This document shows, one piece after another, positions 36,024-44,732 of a stretch of 49,119 nucleotides of DNA (positions are counted from its first letter, which is position 1; the number at the start of each line of letters is the position of its first letter). The position numbers and the translations under genes were made by a program. The stretch is taken from assembly GCA_003233115.1 (NCBI GenBank), contig QIKV01000053.1, forward strand, positions 1 to 49,119, given 5' to 3'. Source of the DNA: Oceanospirillales bacterium. GTDB lineage: Bacteria; Pseudomonadota; Gammaproteobacteria; Xanthomonadales; SZUA-36. The notes below the pieces were generated by a model that was not told the origin of the DNA, made no database searches, and saw only the letters and a program-made list of their open reading frames with translations.

Positions 36024-36559
36024 GATATTCTCCAGAGATTCATACGTAAGTGCCAGGTCGGCTGTTGCTTTGGGTTAATTAGTTTTTTTTGTAGCAGCCA
36101 GTGCAGGGCATCGTCTGCGTCCTGTTCAAACCAGGCCTGTGCGGAGCCAAGCCTGAAGGTATAGCCCCAGCGATCCATGTCTTCGAACATGCGCTGTCTG
36201 CCACACCCGCCGATCTGGTCTGCCAGCAGGATCTGCAGATAACAAACCGCGTTCTCCTCATCATAGTCACCACCTGCATCGGTATGGATATGTTGGCGCC
36301 GGGCCTGGTCCATACACACGTAGTGGCAGGTTTCGTGGAGAATGGAATGCACGGGCGTATCCGCCCTGGCGAGTAGTTGGTTGCCTACCAGGCCAGCCTC
36401 TTCATCACCCCAGTAGCTCCCGGGTATATCGTCGTGTGGCCCTGTTTTTTGGAGTGACAAACCAAAAGCTGCCAACAGGCCTGAGATGGACTTGAAGTCA
36501 ATATCCTGGAGGCGCAGCACTTTATTGTTGATGTGGGCGTTGGTGGTTGGTTTACTCAC
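36020..36559 (-). CDS. HExxH zinc-metalloprotein, probable small peptidase
   Basis: I choose GTG 36559 (179 residues, VSKPTTNAHI...). A start at 36604 would leave only a few bases to the divergent kinase gene. HSILHETCHYVCMD holds an HExxH zinc motif (75-79), and the DYDEENAVCYLQ stretch about 22 residues later could give the third ligand (Glu 101/102), as in gluzincins. No signal peptide is seen. Cysteines are frequent (78, 82, 106, 119). The function is unknown; it might process a partner protein. Its ATGA overlap with the flavin-reductase gene suggests a joint role. It is the first gene of the minus-strand island. Confidence 0.65.
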   Translation of the reverse strand: MSKPTTNAHINNKVLRLQDIDFKSISGLLAAFGLSLQKTGPHDDIPGSYWGDEEAGLVGNQLLARADTPVHSILHETCHYVCMDQARRQHIHTDAGGDYDEENAVCYLQILLADQIGGCGRQRMFEDMDRWGYTFRLGSAQAWFEQDADDALHWLLQKKLINPKQQPTWHLRMNLWRIS

Positions 36560-36658
36560 GAGCGGGCCCCAAGGTATTACTGACAGAATATGGGAAAATA
36601 GCACGTCTGCGCTATTATGCGGGTGTTGATACAGCCTGCAAGATATTCAGAGAGGAAA

Positions 36659-37813
36659 ATGGACATACTCCAGGGCAAACACCGGCCGATTGAACTGCTC
36701 CGCTTTGCGGGCCTGTTTCTGTGGTTTATTGCCGGCATTCCCCTGCTGTTGATGTACCAGATATTTCCTAAGCCACTGGAACCCACACCCTACACAGCCT
36801 GGTTTCTGTTGCAGGGGCTTTTCGGTATGATGTACTGGAACCTGGTGCAGTACTTGCCGGAGCGCGCCAGTATTAGCCATCGTATACTGTACCTGTCGAT
36901 TCTGACCGGCAGCGCGCTGGGCATATCTGCCGTTTCACAAACCCTGCTGGGTGGCATCCTGCTGCTGATTGTTTCCGTGGTGCTACCGTGGATGTTGAGC
37001 ATTACGCTGGCAGTTTCCTGGTTAATTTTACAAAATATATTGCTCGCAGGCACGGTCATGCGCATACCGGATATGACTTTTTCCGATGCCACGTTGGGCG
37101 CCAGTCTGTTTCTGGGAATTTCCCTGTTCGCCTTCATGAGTTCGGTGGTGGCGCTGCGTCAGAACGCGGCCCGGGACGAGCTGCGCAAGGTCAATTCTGA
37201 GTTGAGGGCAACCCAGGCCCTGCTGGAGGAAAATACCCGCATTGCCGAGCGTGTGCGCATTGCCAGGGAGTTGCACGACCTTGTTGGCCATCATTTAACA
37301 GCCCTGACCTTAAACCTGGAAGTTGTCACCCACCTGGTGGATGGCAAAGTCCTGGGACACGTACAGCAGGCACACTCGCTGGCCAAGTTATTGCTGGCTG
37401 ATGTGCGTGAAGTGGTCAGTGAAATGCGGGAGGGTGACAAGGTCAACCTTGCCGAGGCGCTGCATACGCTGGTTGGCGGGGTGCCCAAGCCCATCATCCA
37501 CCTTGACCTGCCCGCTGAAGAAGTTATGACCGAGCCACAACGGGCCCAGGTATTGCTGCGCTGCGTACAGGAAATGATTACCAACAGTGTACGCCATGCC
37601 AACGCCAGGAATATGTGGATAAGATTGTCGATTACGCGCGGCGGCCTTGCCATGAGCGCACGGGATGACGGCATCGGTACGCGCAAGATTACCGCAGGAA
37701 ACGGCTTGAACGGAATGTCCGAGCGCCTGAAACATTTGGGTGGTAAGCTGGAACTTGAATCAGAACCGGGCGCAGGGTTTGCACTGCATGCGTGGTTGCC
37801 AAGAGAGGCCTGA
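36659..37813 (+). CDS. Membrane histidine kinase (HisKA_3/DesK-NarL type)
   Basis: I choose ATG 36659 (384 residues); AGAGGA lies just before it. Five or six membrane helices (about 12-165) form the sensor, with almost no periplasmic domain, as in DesK or LiaS-type kinases that sense the membrane. A coiled coil precedes the HisKA_3 site ARELHDLVGHHLTAL with His 206. The ATPase has NSVRHANA (N box), ARDDGIG and GNGLNGMSERLKHLGG (G boxes). Autophosphorylation and transfer to the downstream regulator are expected. The regulator ATG is two bases after the kinase stop. Confidence 0.9.
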   Translation: MDILQGKHRPIELLRFAGLFLWFIAGIPLLLMYQIFPKPLEPTPYTAWFLLQGLFGMMYWNLVQYLPERASISHRILYLSILTGSALGISAVSQTLLGGILLLIVSVVLPWMLSITLAVSWLILQNILLAGTVMRIPDMTFSDATLGASLFLGISLFAFMSSVVALRQNAARDELRKVNSELRATQALLEENTRIAERVRIARELHDLVGHHLTALTLNLEVVTHLVDGKVLGHVQQAHSLAKLLLADVREVVSEMREGDKVNLAEALHTLVGGVPKPIIHLDLPAEEVMTEPQRAQVLLRCVQEMITNSVRHANARNMWIRLSITRGGLAMSARDDGIGTRKITAGNGLNGMSERLKHLGGKLELESEPGAGFALHAWLPREA

Positions 37814-37815
37814 AA

Positions 37816-38457
37816 ATGATAAAAGTGATGCTGGTTGATGACCAGAACCTGGTACGCAAAGGGGTCCGCAGCCTGCTGGAACTGTCGGACGAAATTGAAG
37901 TGATCGCCGAAGCTTCTGATGGTATCGAAGCCATTCGTACGATTCCCGGAGTCGATCCGGATGTTGTTTTGCTGGATATGCGCATGCCGGGCAAATCGGG
38001 GCTCGACGTGCTGCAACAATTGTCGGCTGACGGCACCTTGCCGGCCACGATTATCCTCACGACTTTTGATGATGATGACCTGGTTCTGGCTGGCATCAAG
38101 GCTGGTGCCAGGGGTTTCCTGCTCAAGGATGTAAGTCTTGAAGAACTGGTGGGCGCAGTCAAGACAGTTGCCGGGGGCGGGTCGATGGTCAAGCCGGCAG
38201 TATCACAGCGACTGCTCAAGGGCCTGGAAAACCTGCAGACCAATTTCTCCAGCCTGGATCGACCGGATCCGCTGACTGATCGTGAAACCGAGATATTGCG
38301 CCTGATGGCAGGTGGCTACAGCAACAAAGAAATAGCCAATTCATTGGGCGTTGCCGAGGGCACGGTCAAAAACCATGTCTCCAATATCCTGTCAAAAATG
38401 GGTGTGCGCGACCGCACCCGGGCGGTGTTGAAAGCATTCGAGATGAAATTACTCTAG
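37816..38457 (+). CDS. Response regulator, NarL/FixJ (LuxR-HTH) family
   Basis: I choose ATG 37816 (213 residues), two bases after the kinase stop; a frame open from 37792 overlaps the kinase. The receiver domain has the acidic pair D8/D9, phosphoacceptor D54 in VVLLDMRMPG, and K104 in FLLKD. The GerE/LuxR helix-turn-helix starts LTDRETEILRLMAGG and has NKEIANSLGVAEGTVKNHVSNIL. It is the output of the kinase at 36659-37813. Targets are not known; the adjacent PspB-like gene or the divergent island are possibilities. It converges with the PspB-like gene over 28 bases, where no hairpin is seen. Confidence 0.95.
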   Translation: MIKVMLVDDQNLVRKGVRSLLELSDEIEVIAEASDGIEAIRTIPGVDPDVVLLDMRMPGKSGLDVLQQLSADGTLPATIILTTFDDDDLVLAGIKAGARGFLLKDVSLEELVGAVKTVAGGGSMVKPAVSQRLLKGLENLQTNFSSLDRPDPLTDRETEILRLMAGGYSNKEIANSLGVAEGTVKNHVSNILSKMGVRDRTRAVLKAFEMKLL

Positions 38458-38485
38458 AACCCCTTATATCGGTCTGTGTTTCTAT

Positions 38486-38728
38486 TCAGGATGCCTTGTC
38501 GAGATGCTCGAACTGGCGCTTCAAATCTTCCTGTGGGTTGGTAACAATGCGCTCAAGGGTTGCCACCCGGTAGCGCAGATCCTTATCCAACGCATTTACT
38601 TTGACACGAAGTTTCTTGAGCTCTTCAGCGAGTTCTTCGTTATGACGCCTTTTCCCCTTGTCACTAAAAATTCCGGCAATAATGATAGCCAAAGAAACCA
38701 CGACGACTGCTGTCCACATACCCATCAT
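38486..38728 (-). CDS. PspB-like small membrane protein
   Basis: Protein of 80 residues (MMGMWTAVVVVSLAIII...). One N-terminal membrane helix is followed by a basic turn (DKGKRRHNEE) and a long coiled coil with heptad Leu (ELKKLRVKVNALDKDL), then VATLERIVTNPQED. That tail is close to the R-x-x-TLERIV-x-D pattern of PspB, which senses inner-membrane stress with PspC. No pspA, pspC or pspF gene is in the window. Three closely spaced ATG codons (38728, 38725, 38719) are possible starts; AGGAAAG lies just upstream. It is next to a membrane-sensing two-component system but on the other strand. Confidence 0.7.
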   Translation of the reverse strand: MMGMWTAVVVVSLAIIIAGIFSDKGKRRHNEELAEELKKLRVKVNALDKDLRYRVATLERIVTNPQEDLKRQFEHLDKAS

Positions 38729-38820
38729 CTTTCCTCGTTTGACCTGCAGCCACTATAACGAATACCTGCTGCTGAGAACAGTGAGGAAAGTCACAGAGCT
38801 GTGCCGAAGGGCGTAACAAA

Positions 38821-39915
38821 TCAGATGGAAGGCTCGCCAGGCCTGTCGCTCCTTCTGATCCCATCGGGCAGTGGATCGTGGGCGGTGCCTTCAACATGGT
38901 CTTCGAAATGGATACGCTCCATCAGGTAACACAGGCAATCCTGGTGGATCACCCTGCGGTCAAGGGTCAGCATGGATGGCATGATCTCGCGGACGGTTTC
39001 AATTTGCCCCCGGTCAAACCTGAAATAGTGGTCGGTTACATCAATGTCATTGATGTCGGCTACCCGCAGTGGCTTTGGCGGGCCGCCGTTGATATCACCC
39101 AATGAAATTCCGGCCGGCAATTCCTGGAAATTAAGCACATCAAGATTTTCCCTGAACGTGATCTCGGTGGGGACATGGCCAAAGCCGATTAACACGTCGT
39201 CCGGGACCCGGACGGTGGCGACCATGTGGAAAAGGTGTACCTCATCGGCATCCAGTGGTGCAGTGGGTATCGCATTCATATGCATGCAGGTTTCCAGGAA
39301 CCCGATGCTGTGGTCGGTGCCGTGGACTTCCCCGGCCTGCCCGCATTCCAGTGTGGTGGCCGGACAGAACCCCGAAAACGACATGGACTGTGTCCCCAGT
39401 GGCGTGGTGAAGAAAACCACCTTGGAAGAAAAATTCTCAGCGAGACGCAGAAACTCGGGGCGAACCCGGTTGATGGCCGCGTAATGCGGGTTCAGACCGG
39501 TGTTGTTGTGTATATCTATACTGGCGATTGGAGACAGACTGCGCATGCGATCGGTAATCTGTTGGAACAATTTGCCAGGTTCGCTGTCCTCATGTTGACC
39601 ACCCGGCCAACAACGGTTGTAATCAAGTTGATCGTCGAGGCGGCGCAAGCGGTATTTTGCAGCACGGGCGTTAGCAATTAGAATAGATAGAGAGCGGGGC
39701 AGCTCATCAAACTCATAGTGGCTCTTCAACAGGCGGCGGATGGCTTCCCAGCCGGTGACTTCGTTGCCGTGTTGCAAAACGGAAACGAACAGAGGCTGCT
39801 TGTTTCTGCCTTCAAGGTGAATCAGGGTAGGGCCATCGAGTGAGTGATGTAAAGCAGACGCCGGACGTTCGAGCAATCCGTCGGGCAAGTGGTCGAGTTC
39901 AATCAGCTTTACCAT
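38821..39915 (-). CDS. AstE/AspA-family zinc deacylase
   Basis: Protein of 364 residues in the succinylglutamate desuccinylase/aspartoacylase (M14-like) family. The zinc site is visible as HGNE (QHGNEVTG), with a further His in SIDIHNNTGLNP. The substrate Arg region is RRLDDQLDYNRCWPG, and LECGQAG contains the likely catalytic Glu. It hydrolyses an N-acyl amino acid or a similar amide. The length is larger than AstE (about 320), and the family has many uncharacterised members, so the substrate is open. It is divergent from the ABC operon; the 161-base gap 39916-40076 holds only a small GCGCT-CCAA-AGCGC inverted repeat (40008-40021). Confidence 0.82.
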   Translation of the reverse strand: MVKLIELDHLPDGLLERPASALHHSLDGPTLIHLEGRNKQPLFVSVLQHGNEVTGWEAIRRLLKSHYEFDELPRSLSILIANARAAKYRLRRLDDQLDYNRCWPGGQHEDSEPGKLFQQITDRMRSLSPIASIDIHNNTGLNPHYAAINRVRPEFLRLAENFSSKVVFFTTPLGTQSMSFSGFCPATTLECGQAGEVHGTDHSIGFLETCMHMNAIPTAPLDADEVHLFHMVATVRVPDDVLIGFGHVPTEITFRENLDVLNFQELPAGISLGDINGGPPKPLRVADINDIDVTDHYFRFDRGQIETVREIMPSMLTLDRRVIHQDCLCYLMERIHFEDHVEGTAHDPLPDGIRRSDRPGEPSI

Positions 39916-40076
39916 TAAAAATCCTGTCTGCCAGGCGGGTCACAATACAGGCAATTTGCCCGTCAGGAAACAGCAGATTCGAATTATTTCCCGGGGGCTT
40001 GAGAATGGCGCTCCAAAGCGCGTGGGCAGTCTCCCCGAGGGGCACAGATTATAGTGAAAAACCAGTGGACTAAACC

Positions 40077-41000
40077 ATGATCGAAGCGAAATCCTTATGT
40101 AAAAGTTATGGTGGGTTTACCGCCGTTGATAATTTGAGTTTTACCGTTGAAGCCGGTCAGGTGCTGGGTTTTCTCGGCCCGAACGGGGCGGGCAAGTCAA
40201 CCACCATGAAAATGCTGACGGGATTCCTGACGCCAACATCGGGTACTGCGTGGATCAATGGCATCGATGTGGCACAGGACTCCGTGGCGGCACGCAGGCA
40301 AATTGGCTACCTTCCCGAAGGTGCACCGAGCTACGGCGAAATGACCGTGCGGCAGTTTCTGGTGTTTATCGCACGTGCGCGCCTGATCGCCAGTGGCGAG
40401 GTGGCCGGCAGCGTTGCCAAAGCAGTTGAGAAACTGAACCTGTCAACCGTCTTGCACCAACCCATCGAAACCCTTTCCAAAGGCTTCAAGCGGCGGGTCG
40501 GATTGGCACAGGCCATTATCCATGACCCGCAAATTCTTATCCTGGATGAGCCCACTGATGGCCTCGACCCCAACCAGAAACACGAAGTCCGCCATCTTAT
40601 CCAGGACATGTCGCACGACAAGATCATCATTGTCTCGACCCATATCCTGGAGGAAGTTGAAGCCGTGTGTAATCGCATTATGATTATCTCAGACGGCAGG
40701 TTGCTGGCCGATGACTCACCCCAGGGGCTGATCGCCCGCTCGCGTTACCACAATACGGTATCCATGATAGTTGCAGGGGCCGAGAAAGTTGCCAGCGCCC
40801 TCAGTGAGTTGCCGGAGGTGGCCAGAGCTGAGTTGCGTGATGGTGAACTGACTTTGTTTCCGGCCGGTGAAAGCGGTTTGTTCGAGGCAATAATGGCTGC
40901 GATTTCTGAGCATCAATGGGAGGTATCCGCGCTGCGACTGGAAGCTGGCAGGCTGGATGAGGTTTTCCGCAGTATTACCCGTTCGGAGGCAACAGTATGA
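40077..41000 (+). CDS. ABC transporter ATP-binding protein, GldA-like
   Basis: Protein of 307 residues. Walker A is GPNGAGKST (34-42), the Q-loop lies in RRQIGYLPEGAPSYGEMTV, the signature reads LSKGFKRRVGLAQA (a variant common in this export group), and Walker B is ILILDEPTDGLDP with the H-loop in VSTHILEEVEAV. A C-terminal extension follows the ATPase domain. It energises the permease at 40997-41761. The group is named after GldA of Bacteroidetes gliding but is widespread in Gammaproteobacteria that do not glide. It overlaps the permease by four bases. Confidence 0.9.
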   Translation: MIEAKSLCKSYGGFTAVDNLSFTVEAGQVLGFLGPNGAGKSTTMKMLTGFLTPTSGTAWINGIDVAQDSVAARRQIGYLPEGAPSYGEMTVRQFLVFIARARLIASGEVAGSVAKAVEKLNLSTVLHQPIETLSKGFKRRVGLAQAIIHDPQILILDEPTDGLDPNQKHEVRHLIQDMSHDKIIIVSTHILEEVEAVCNRIMIISDGRLLADDSPQGLIARSRYHNTVSMIVAGAEKVASALSELPEVARAELRDGELTLFPAGESGLFEAIMAAISEHQWEVSALRLEAGRLDEVFRSITRSEATV

Positions 41001-41761
41001 GTAATGCAGGCGCTCGCAGTACCGGCAGGAATGGCACCATCAACATTATGCGCAGAGAACTGGCGGGCTACTTTGCCACACCGGTGGCCTATGTATTCCT
41101 TGTTATTTTCCTCGTCATGACCGGGATATTCACCTTTTACCTGGGCAGTTTCTATGAGCGTGGATTTGCTGATCTCGATCCGTTTTTTCGTTTCCACCCC
41201 TGGCTTTACCTGTTCCTGGTACCGGCTATCTCGATGCGCTTATGGGCTGAGGAAAGGCGCTCGGGAACGATAGAACTGCTGTTCACCCTGCCCCTGACTA
41301 CCATTGACGCAGTACTGGGGAAATTTCTTGCCGCATGGCTCTTTATCGGGCTGGCACTGGTGCTGACCGCACCGATGTGGATTACGGTCAATTACCTCGG
41401 CTCGCCGGACAACGGTGTGATCCTGGCAGGATACCTGGGCAGTTGGTTGATGGCGGGTGGGTTCCTGGCGATCGGGTCGTGTATGTCCGCACTGACCCGC
41501 AACCAGGTCGTCGCTTTTATACTGGGCGTGGTGGTCAGTTTCCTGTTCCTGCTGAGCGGCCTGCCGATGGTGATGAACCTCTTCAAAGGCTGGGCGCCGC
41601 AAGTCATCCTTGATGGTATCGCCGGGCTTAGTTTCTTCAAGCATTTTGCTGACATTTCCAAGGGTGTCATCGATCTGCGTGACCTGGTCTATTTTGTTCT
41701 GGTGATTGGTTTCTGGTTACTGGCCAACGTATTAATACTCGAAATGAAGAAGGCTGAATAA
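40997..41761 (+). CDS. ABC transporter permease, GldF-like
   Basis: Protein of 254 residues with six membrane helices, of the ABC-2 type. After a short basic N-terminus, MRRELAGYFATPVAYVFLVIF is the family opening. PAISMRLWAEERRSGTIELLFTLP contains the E-R-R-S-GT-x-E-x-L amphipathic motif that contacts the ATPase. It forms the membrane channel for the ATPase at 40077-41000. The gene overlaps that ATPase (ATGA) and the next gene by one base (TAATG). Confidence 0.88.
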   Translation: MSNAGARSTGRNGTINIMRRELAGYFATPVAYVFLVIFLVMTGIFTFYLGSFYERGFADLDPFFRFHPWLYLFLVPAISMRLWAEERRSGTIELLFTLPLTTIDAVLGKFLAAWLFIGLALVLTAPMWITVNYLGSPDNGVILAGYLGSWLMAGGFLAIGSCMSALTRNQVVAFILGVVVSFLFLLSGLPMVMNLFKGWAPQVILDGIAGLSFFKHFADISKGVIDLRDLVYFVLVIGFWLLANVLILEMKKAE

Positions 41762-43638
41762 TGGAACAGAAAAGCCGTTCGTTGATCTCCGCCGGCACCC
41801 TGGTGTTGCTGGCTGTTTTGTTTATCGCCCTGACCATATTGTCATCGGTGTTTCTCAAAGGCATGCGCCTCGACCTGACTGAAAACAGCCTGTACACGCT
41901 CAGTGACGGGACCCGCGATATTCTGCAGAACATGGATGAACCGGTCACCCTGTACCTGTATTTTTCCGAGGACGTAAGCCGTGATCTGCCGCAATTTCGC
42001 AGTTACGCGCGCTGGGCCGGTGAAATGCTGGAGGACTTTGCGGATCGCAGCGGCGGCAAGCTGACCCTGCGGCGGATTAACCCTGAACCGTTTTCACCAC
42101 AGGAAGACCAGGCCGCCCAGTATGGCTTGCAGGCTGTCCCGGTGGGCAATGCAGGTGAGACACTTTATTTCGGCCTGGTGGGCACCAATTCTCTGGATGG
42201 CCAGCAGGTCATGCCGTTCCTGCAACCGGATAAGGAAAAATTTCTTGAATACGACCTTGCCAGGATGGTCTCATCGCTGTCACATCCAGAGCAAAAAAAG
42301 GTGGGTTTGATTTCCAGCCTGGATATGACCCCCAGGTATGACCCGGCGGTACCACGCATACCTGAGAACTGGGTAATCTATCAACAACTGGACCAGTTAT
42401 TTGATCTTGAGGAAATTCCTGCAGGTACCGAAACATTACCGGATGATCTGGATTTATTGATTCTGGTCCATCCAAAAGATATCAGCAGCAACATGCTTTA
42501 CCAGATTGATCAGTATGTGCTCAAAGGCGGTCACCTGCTGGCCTTCATGGATCCGCTGGCAGAAGCTGACAGGGGGGGTGACCCGAACGACCCCACGGCC
42601 AGACTGAATGCCGGCGGCAGTTCTACGCTGGGGCCATTGCTCAAGGCCTGGGGTGTCGGGTTTGATACCAGCATGGTCATTGGTGATCGTGCCTATGCCT
42701 TGTTGGTAAGCCCGGGTGCCGGGCAGACCCCGATCCGGCACCTGGGAGTCCTGTCTGTCAGGTCTGACGGCATGAATGCCACCGATGTGGCGAGCGCAGA
42801 TCTCGAGGTTGTAAATTTCTCGTCTACCGGTTGGTTGGCGCCGCTTGAAGGCTCCAAGCTGACTTTTGAGCCACTGGTCTCGAGCAGCGACAGCGCGGCG
42901 CCCATCGAAGCCTCGCGACTCAGGTTCCTGGTTAACCCACAGGATCTGGAGAAGGATTTCCACCCCACGGGTGACAAATATGCACTGGCAGCCCGCATTA
43001 CCGGGCAGGCCGGCTCTGCATTCGAGAAGGCACCGGAGGGGTTTTCCCAAGAGGATTTCATCAAAAATTCCGGGTCGGCGGGTATCCAGGTCGTTTTGTT
43101 TGGCGACACGGATTTGCTGACCGACAGGTTGTGGGTTCAAAAACAGAACTTTCTTGGCCAGACCGTGGTGAATTCATTTGCCGATAACGGCACGCTGGTA
43201 GTGAATATTGCAGACCAGATGCTGGGTAGCCCGGACTTAATCGGAATTCGTGCCAGGGCCAGTACCAGTCGACCATTTGAACGGGTTGAAGCGCTGCGTT
43301 TGGCGGCAGAAGCGCAGTTCCGCGATACCGAAGAAAGGCTGCAAAGTGAGCTGGATGAAACCGAGCGTAAGCTGACTGAAATGCAGTCGGTGCGCCAGGA
43401 CGGTGAATTGACCGTCCTGAACACTGAGCAGCAGGAAACATTACAGCGGTTCCTGGACCGGAAACTGGAGATCCGCAGTGAATTGCGCCAGGTCCAGCAC
43501 GATCTCACGCGGGACATTGAGACCCTGGGTATGCGGCTCAAGTTTATTAATATTGTTCTGGTACCGCTGTTGATCATATTCGCGGCACTGCTTTTCGGCC
43601 ACTACCGGCGCAAGCGGCGGGCAGGAGGTGACAAATGA
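41761..43638 (+). CDS. GldG-like ABC auxiliary protein (DUF4350/PF09822 type)
   Basis: Protein of 625 residues. One N-terminal helix (AGTLVLLAVLFIALTIL) is followed by LDLTENSLYTLSDGTRDIL, the typical start of this family, then a large periplasmic domain and a C-terminal helix (FINIVLVPLLIIFAALL) with a short RRKRR tail. A coiled coil (about 515-600, EERLQSELDETERKL and so on) lies before the last helix. The periplasmic part probably binds a polymer or partner protein for the ABC machine. The downstream gene starts in an ATGA overlap with an excellent ribosome-binding site (GGAGGTGAC). Confidence 0.87.
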   Translation: MEQKSRSLISAGTLVLLAVLFIALTILSSVFLKGMRLDLTENSLYTLSDGTRDILQNMDEPVTLYLYFSEDVSRDLPQFRSYARWAGEMLEDFADRSGGKLTLRRINPEPFSPQEDQAAQYGLQAVPVGNAGETLYFGLVGTNSLDGQQVMPFLQPDKEKFLEYDLARMVSSLSHPEQKKVGLISSLDMTPRYDPAVPRIPENWVIYQQLDQLFDLEEIPAGTETLPDDLDLLILVHPKDISSNMLYQIDQYVLKGGHLLAFMDPLAEADRGGDPNDPTARLNAGGSSTLGPLLKAWGVGFDTSMVIGDRAYALLVSPGAGQTPIRHLGVLSVRSDGMNATDVASADLEVVNFSSTGWLAPLEGSKLTFEPLVSSSDSAAPIEASRLRFLVNPQDLEKDFHPTGDKYALAARITGQAGSAFEKAPEGFSQEDFIKNSGSAGIQVVLFGDTDLLTDRLWVQKQNFLGQTVVNSFADNGTLVVNIADQMLGSPDLIGIRARASTSRPFERVEALRLAAEAQFRDTEERLQSELDETERKLTEMQSVRQDGELTVLNTEQQETLQRFLDRKLEIRSELRQVQHDLTRDIETLGMRLKFINIVLVPLLIIFAALLFGHYRRKRRAGGDK

Positions 43639-44732
43639 AACGGGGGATTATATATCTGGCCGCAGCAACGGTCCTGGCACTGATTGCTGTCGCGGTATTC
43701 GTACCGGGGGAGCGTTCTGCTGAAGTCTCTACTGTCAATGCACTGCTGTTGCCGGACCTGGCGAACCGGGTCAATGATGTGAATCGCGTTGATATTATTA
43801 CCGCAGGGGACAACATGGTTGCAACACTCACAAAGGCTACCGACTACTGGCAGTTGGAGCAAATGGATGGGTACCGCGCAGACTGGCCGAAACTGCGGGC
43901 TCTTTTGCTGGCGCTGTCAACCGCGCAGGTGGTTGAGGTAAAAACCGACAAACCGAAGTATTACGCACGCCTGGGTGTGGAGGATATTGCTTCGGATGAT
44001 GCTGCTAGTGTGCTGGTCAGACTCACCGATGGTGATCGCACAACCGGTATCCTGATAGGCCACCAGGCGCAGGGCAGACCAGGCCAGTATGTGCGCTTGC
44101 AGGATTCAGCAGCCAGCGCGCTGTTGGACCGGACACTGAATGTCCCCACCCAATTGCTGGATTGGGTAGATAAAAGAATTATCGATATCAGCGCATCGGA
44201 AGTCGCTGAAGTTGAGATCGTTCACCCTGAAGGCGGCAGGGTATTTGCTACCAGGATCTCTGCAGACCAGACCGATTTTGATCTTGCAGGGTTGCCGCCG
44301 GACAGGGAAATCAAGAGTAGCTGGGCGGTGAATTCGTTGGGTTCAGCATTGTCGTTGCTGGACCTGGAATCTGTCCGTCCGGTCAGTAGCGTGGATTGGC
44401 ACAACGCAGTGAAATTAAGGGTACTGACATTCTCAGGCCTGGAGATCATGGCAGAAATGGTTGCCGTGGAGGGAGACTACCTGGTCCGTCTCAACGCCAG
44501 TTACCCGGCAGCGAAAGTAGTGAATTACAAAAGTAATCCTGATGCTGGCAATCCTGATACGGGTGCAGATAACAATCAGGAAACCGCGCAGCAGGCAGCC
44601 GAAGAGGTGGCAAAAACAGTCAAGGAAATCAACCAGCGGGTCGGCGGTTGGGCCTATGGTATCGCGAAATTCAAGTTTGAGACCATGGTGAAGACGCAGG
44701 AGGATATTTTAAAACCAGTTGAGTCCGCATGA
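43635..44732 (+). CDS. DUF4340 domain protein
   Basis: Protein of 365 residues. One N-terminal helix is followed by repeated alpha/beta segments with the DUF4340 motifs: DYWQLEQMDGYRADWPKLRALL, KPKYYARLGVEDI, ASVLVRLTDGDRTTGILIG and WVDKRIIDISASEV. It is probably periplasmic and anchored in the inner membrane. The domain regularly follows gldAFG-like genes and is thought to belong to the same export apparatus; its biochemical role is unknown. It overlaps the next gene by four bases. A Q/A-rich low-complexity stretch (NNQETAQQAAEEVAKT) occurs near the C-terminus. Confidence 0.87.
   Translation: MKRGIIYLAAATVLALIAVAVFVPGERSAEVSTVNALLLPDLANRVNDVNRVDIITAGDNMVATLTKATDYWQLEQMDGYRADWPKLRALLLALSTAQVVEVKTDKPKYYARLGVEDIASDDAASVLVRLTDGDRTTGILIGHQAQGRPGQYVRLQDSAASALLDRTLNVPTQLLDWVDKRIIDISASEVAEVEIVHPEGGRVFATRISADQTDFDLAGLPPDREIKSSWAVNSLGSALSLLDLESVRPVSSVDWHNAVKLRVLTFSGLEIMAEMVAVEGDYLVRLNASYPAAKVVNYKSNPDAGNPDTGADNNQETAQQAAEEVAKTVKEINQRVGGWAYGIAKFKFETMVKTQEDILKPVESA

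Noticed and set aside
37291-38019. 242-codon antisense frame across the kinase/regulator border
   Set aside because: It covers two clear genes and has low-complexity Ser/Arg composition typical of a mirror frame.
38752-38780. Possible promoter of the PspB-like gene (TATAGT on the minus strand)
   Set aside because: No acceptable -35 hexamer at 16-18 bases; only a single half-match was found.
42454-43140. 228-codon antisense frame inside the GldG-like gene
   Set aside because: No recognisable motif; the plus-strand gene is complete and overlaps its neighbours as expected in an operon.
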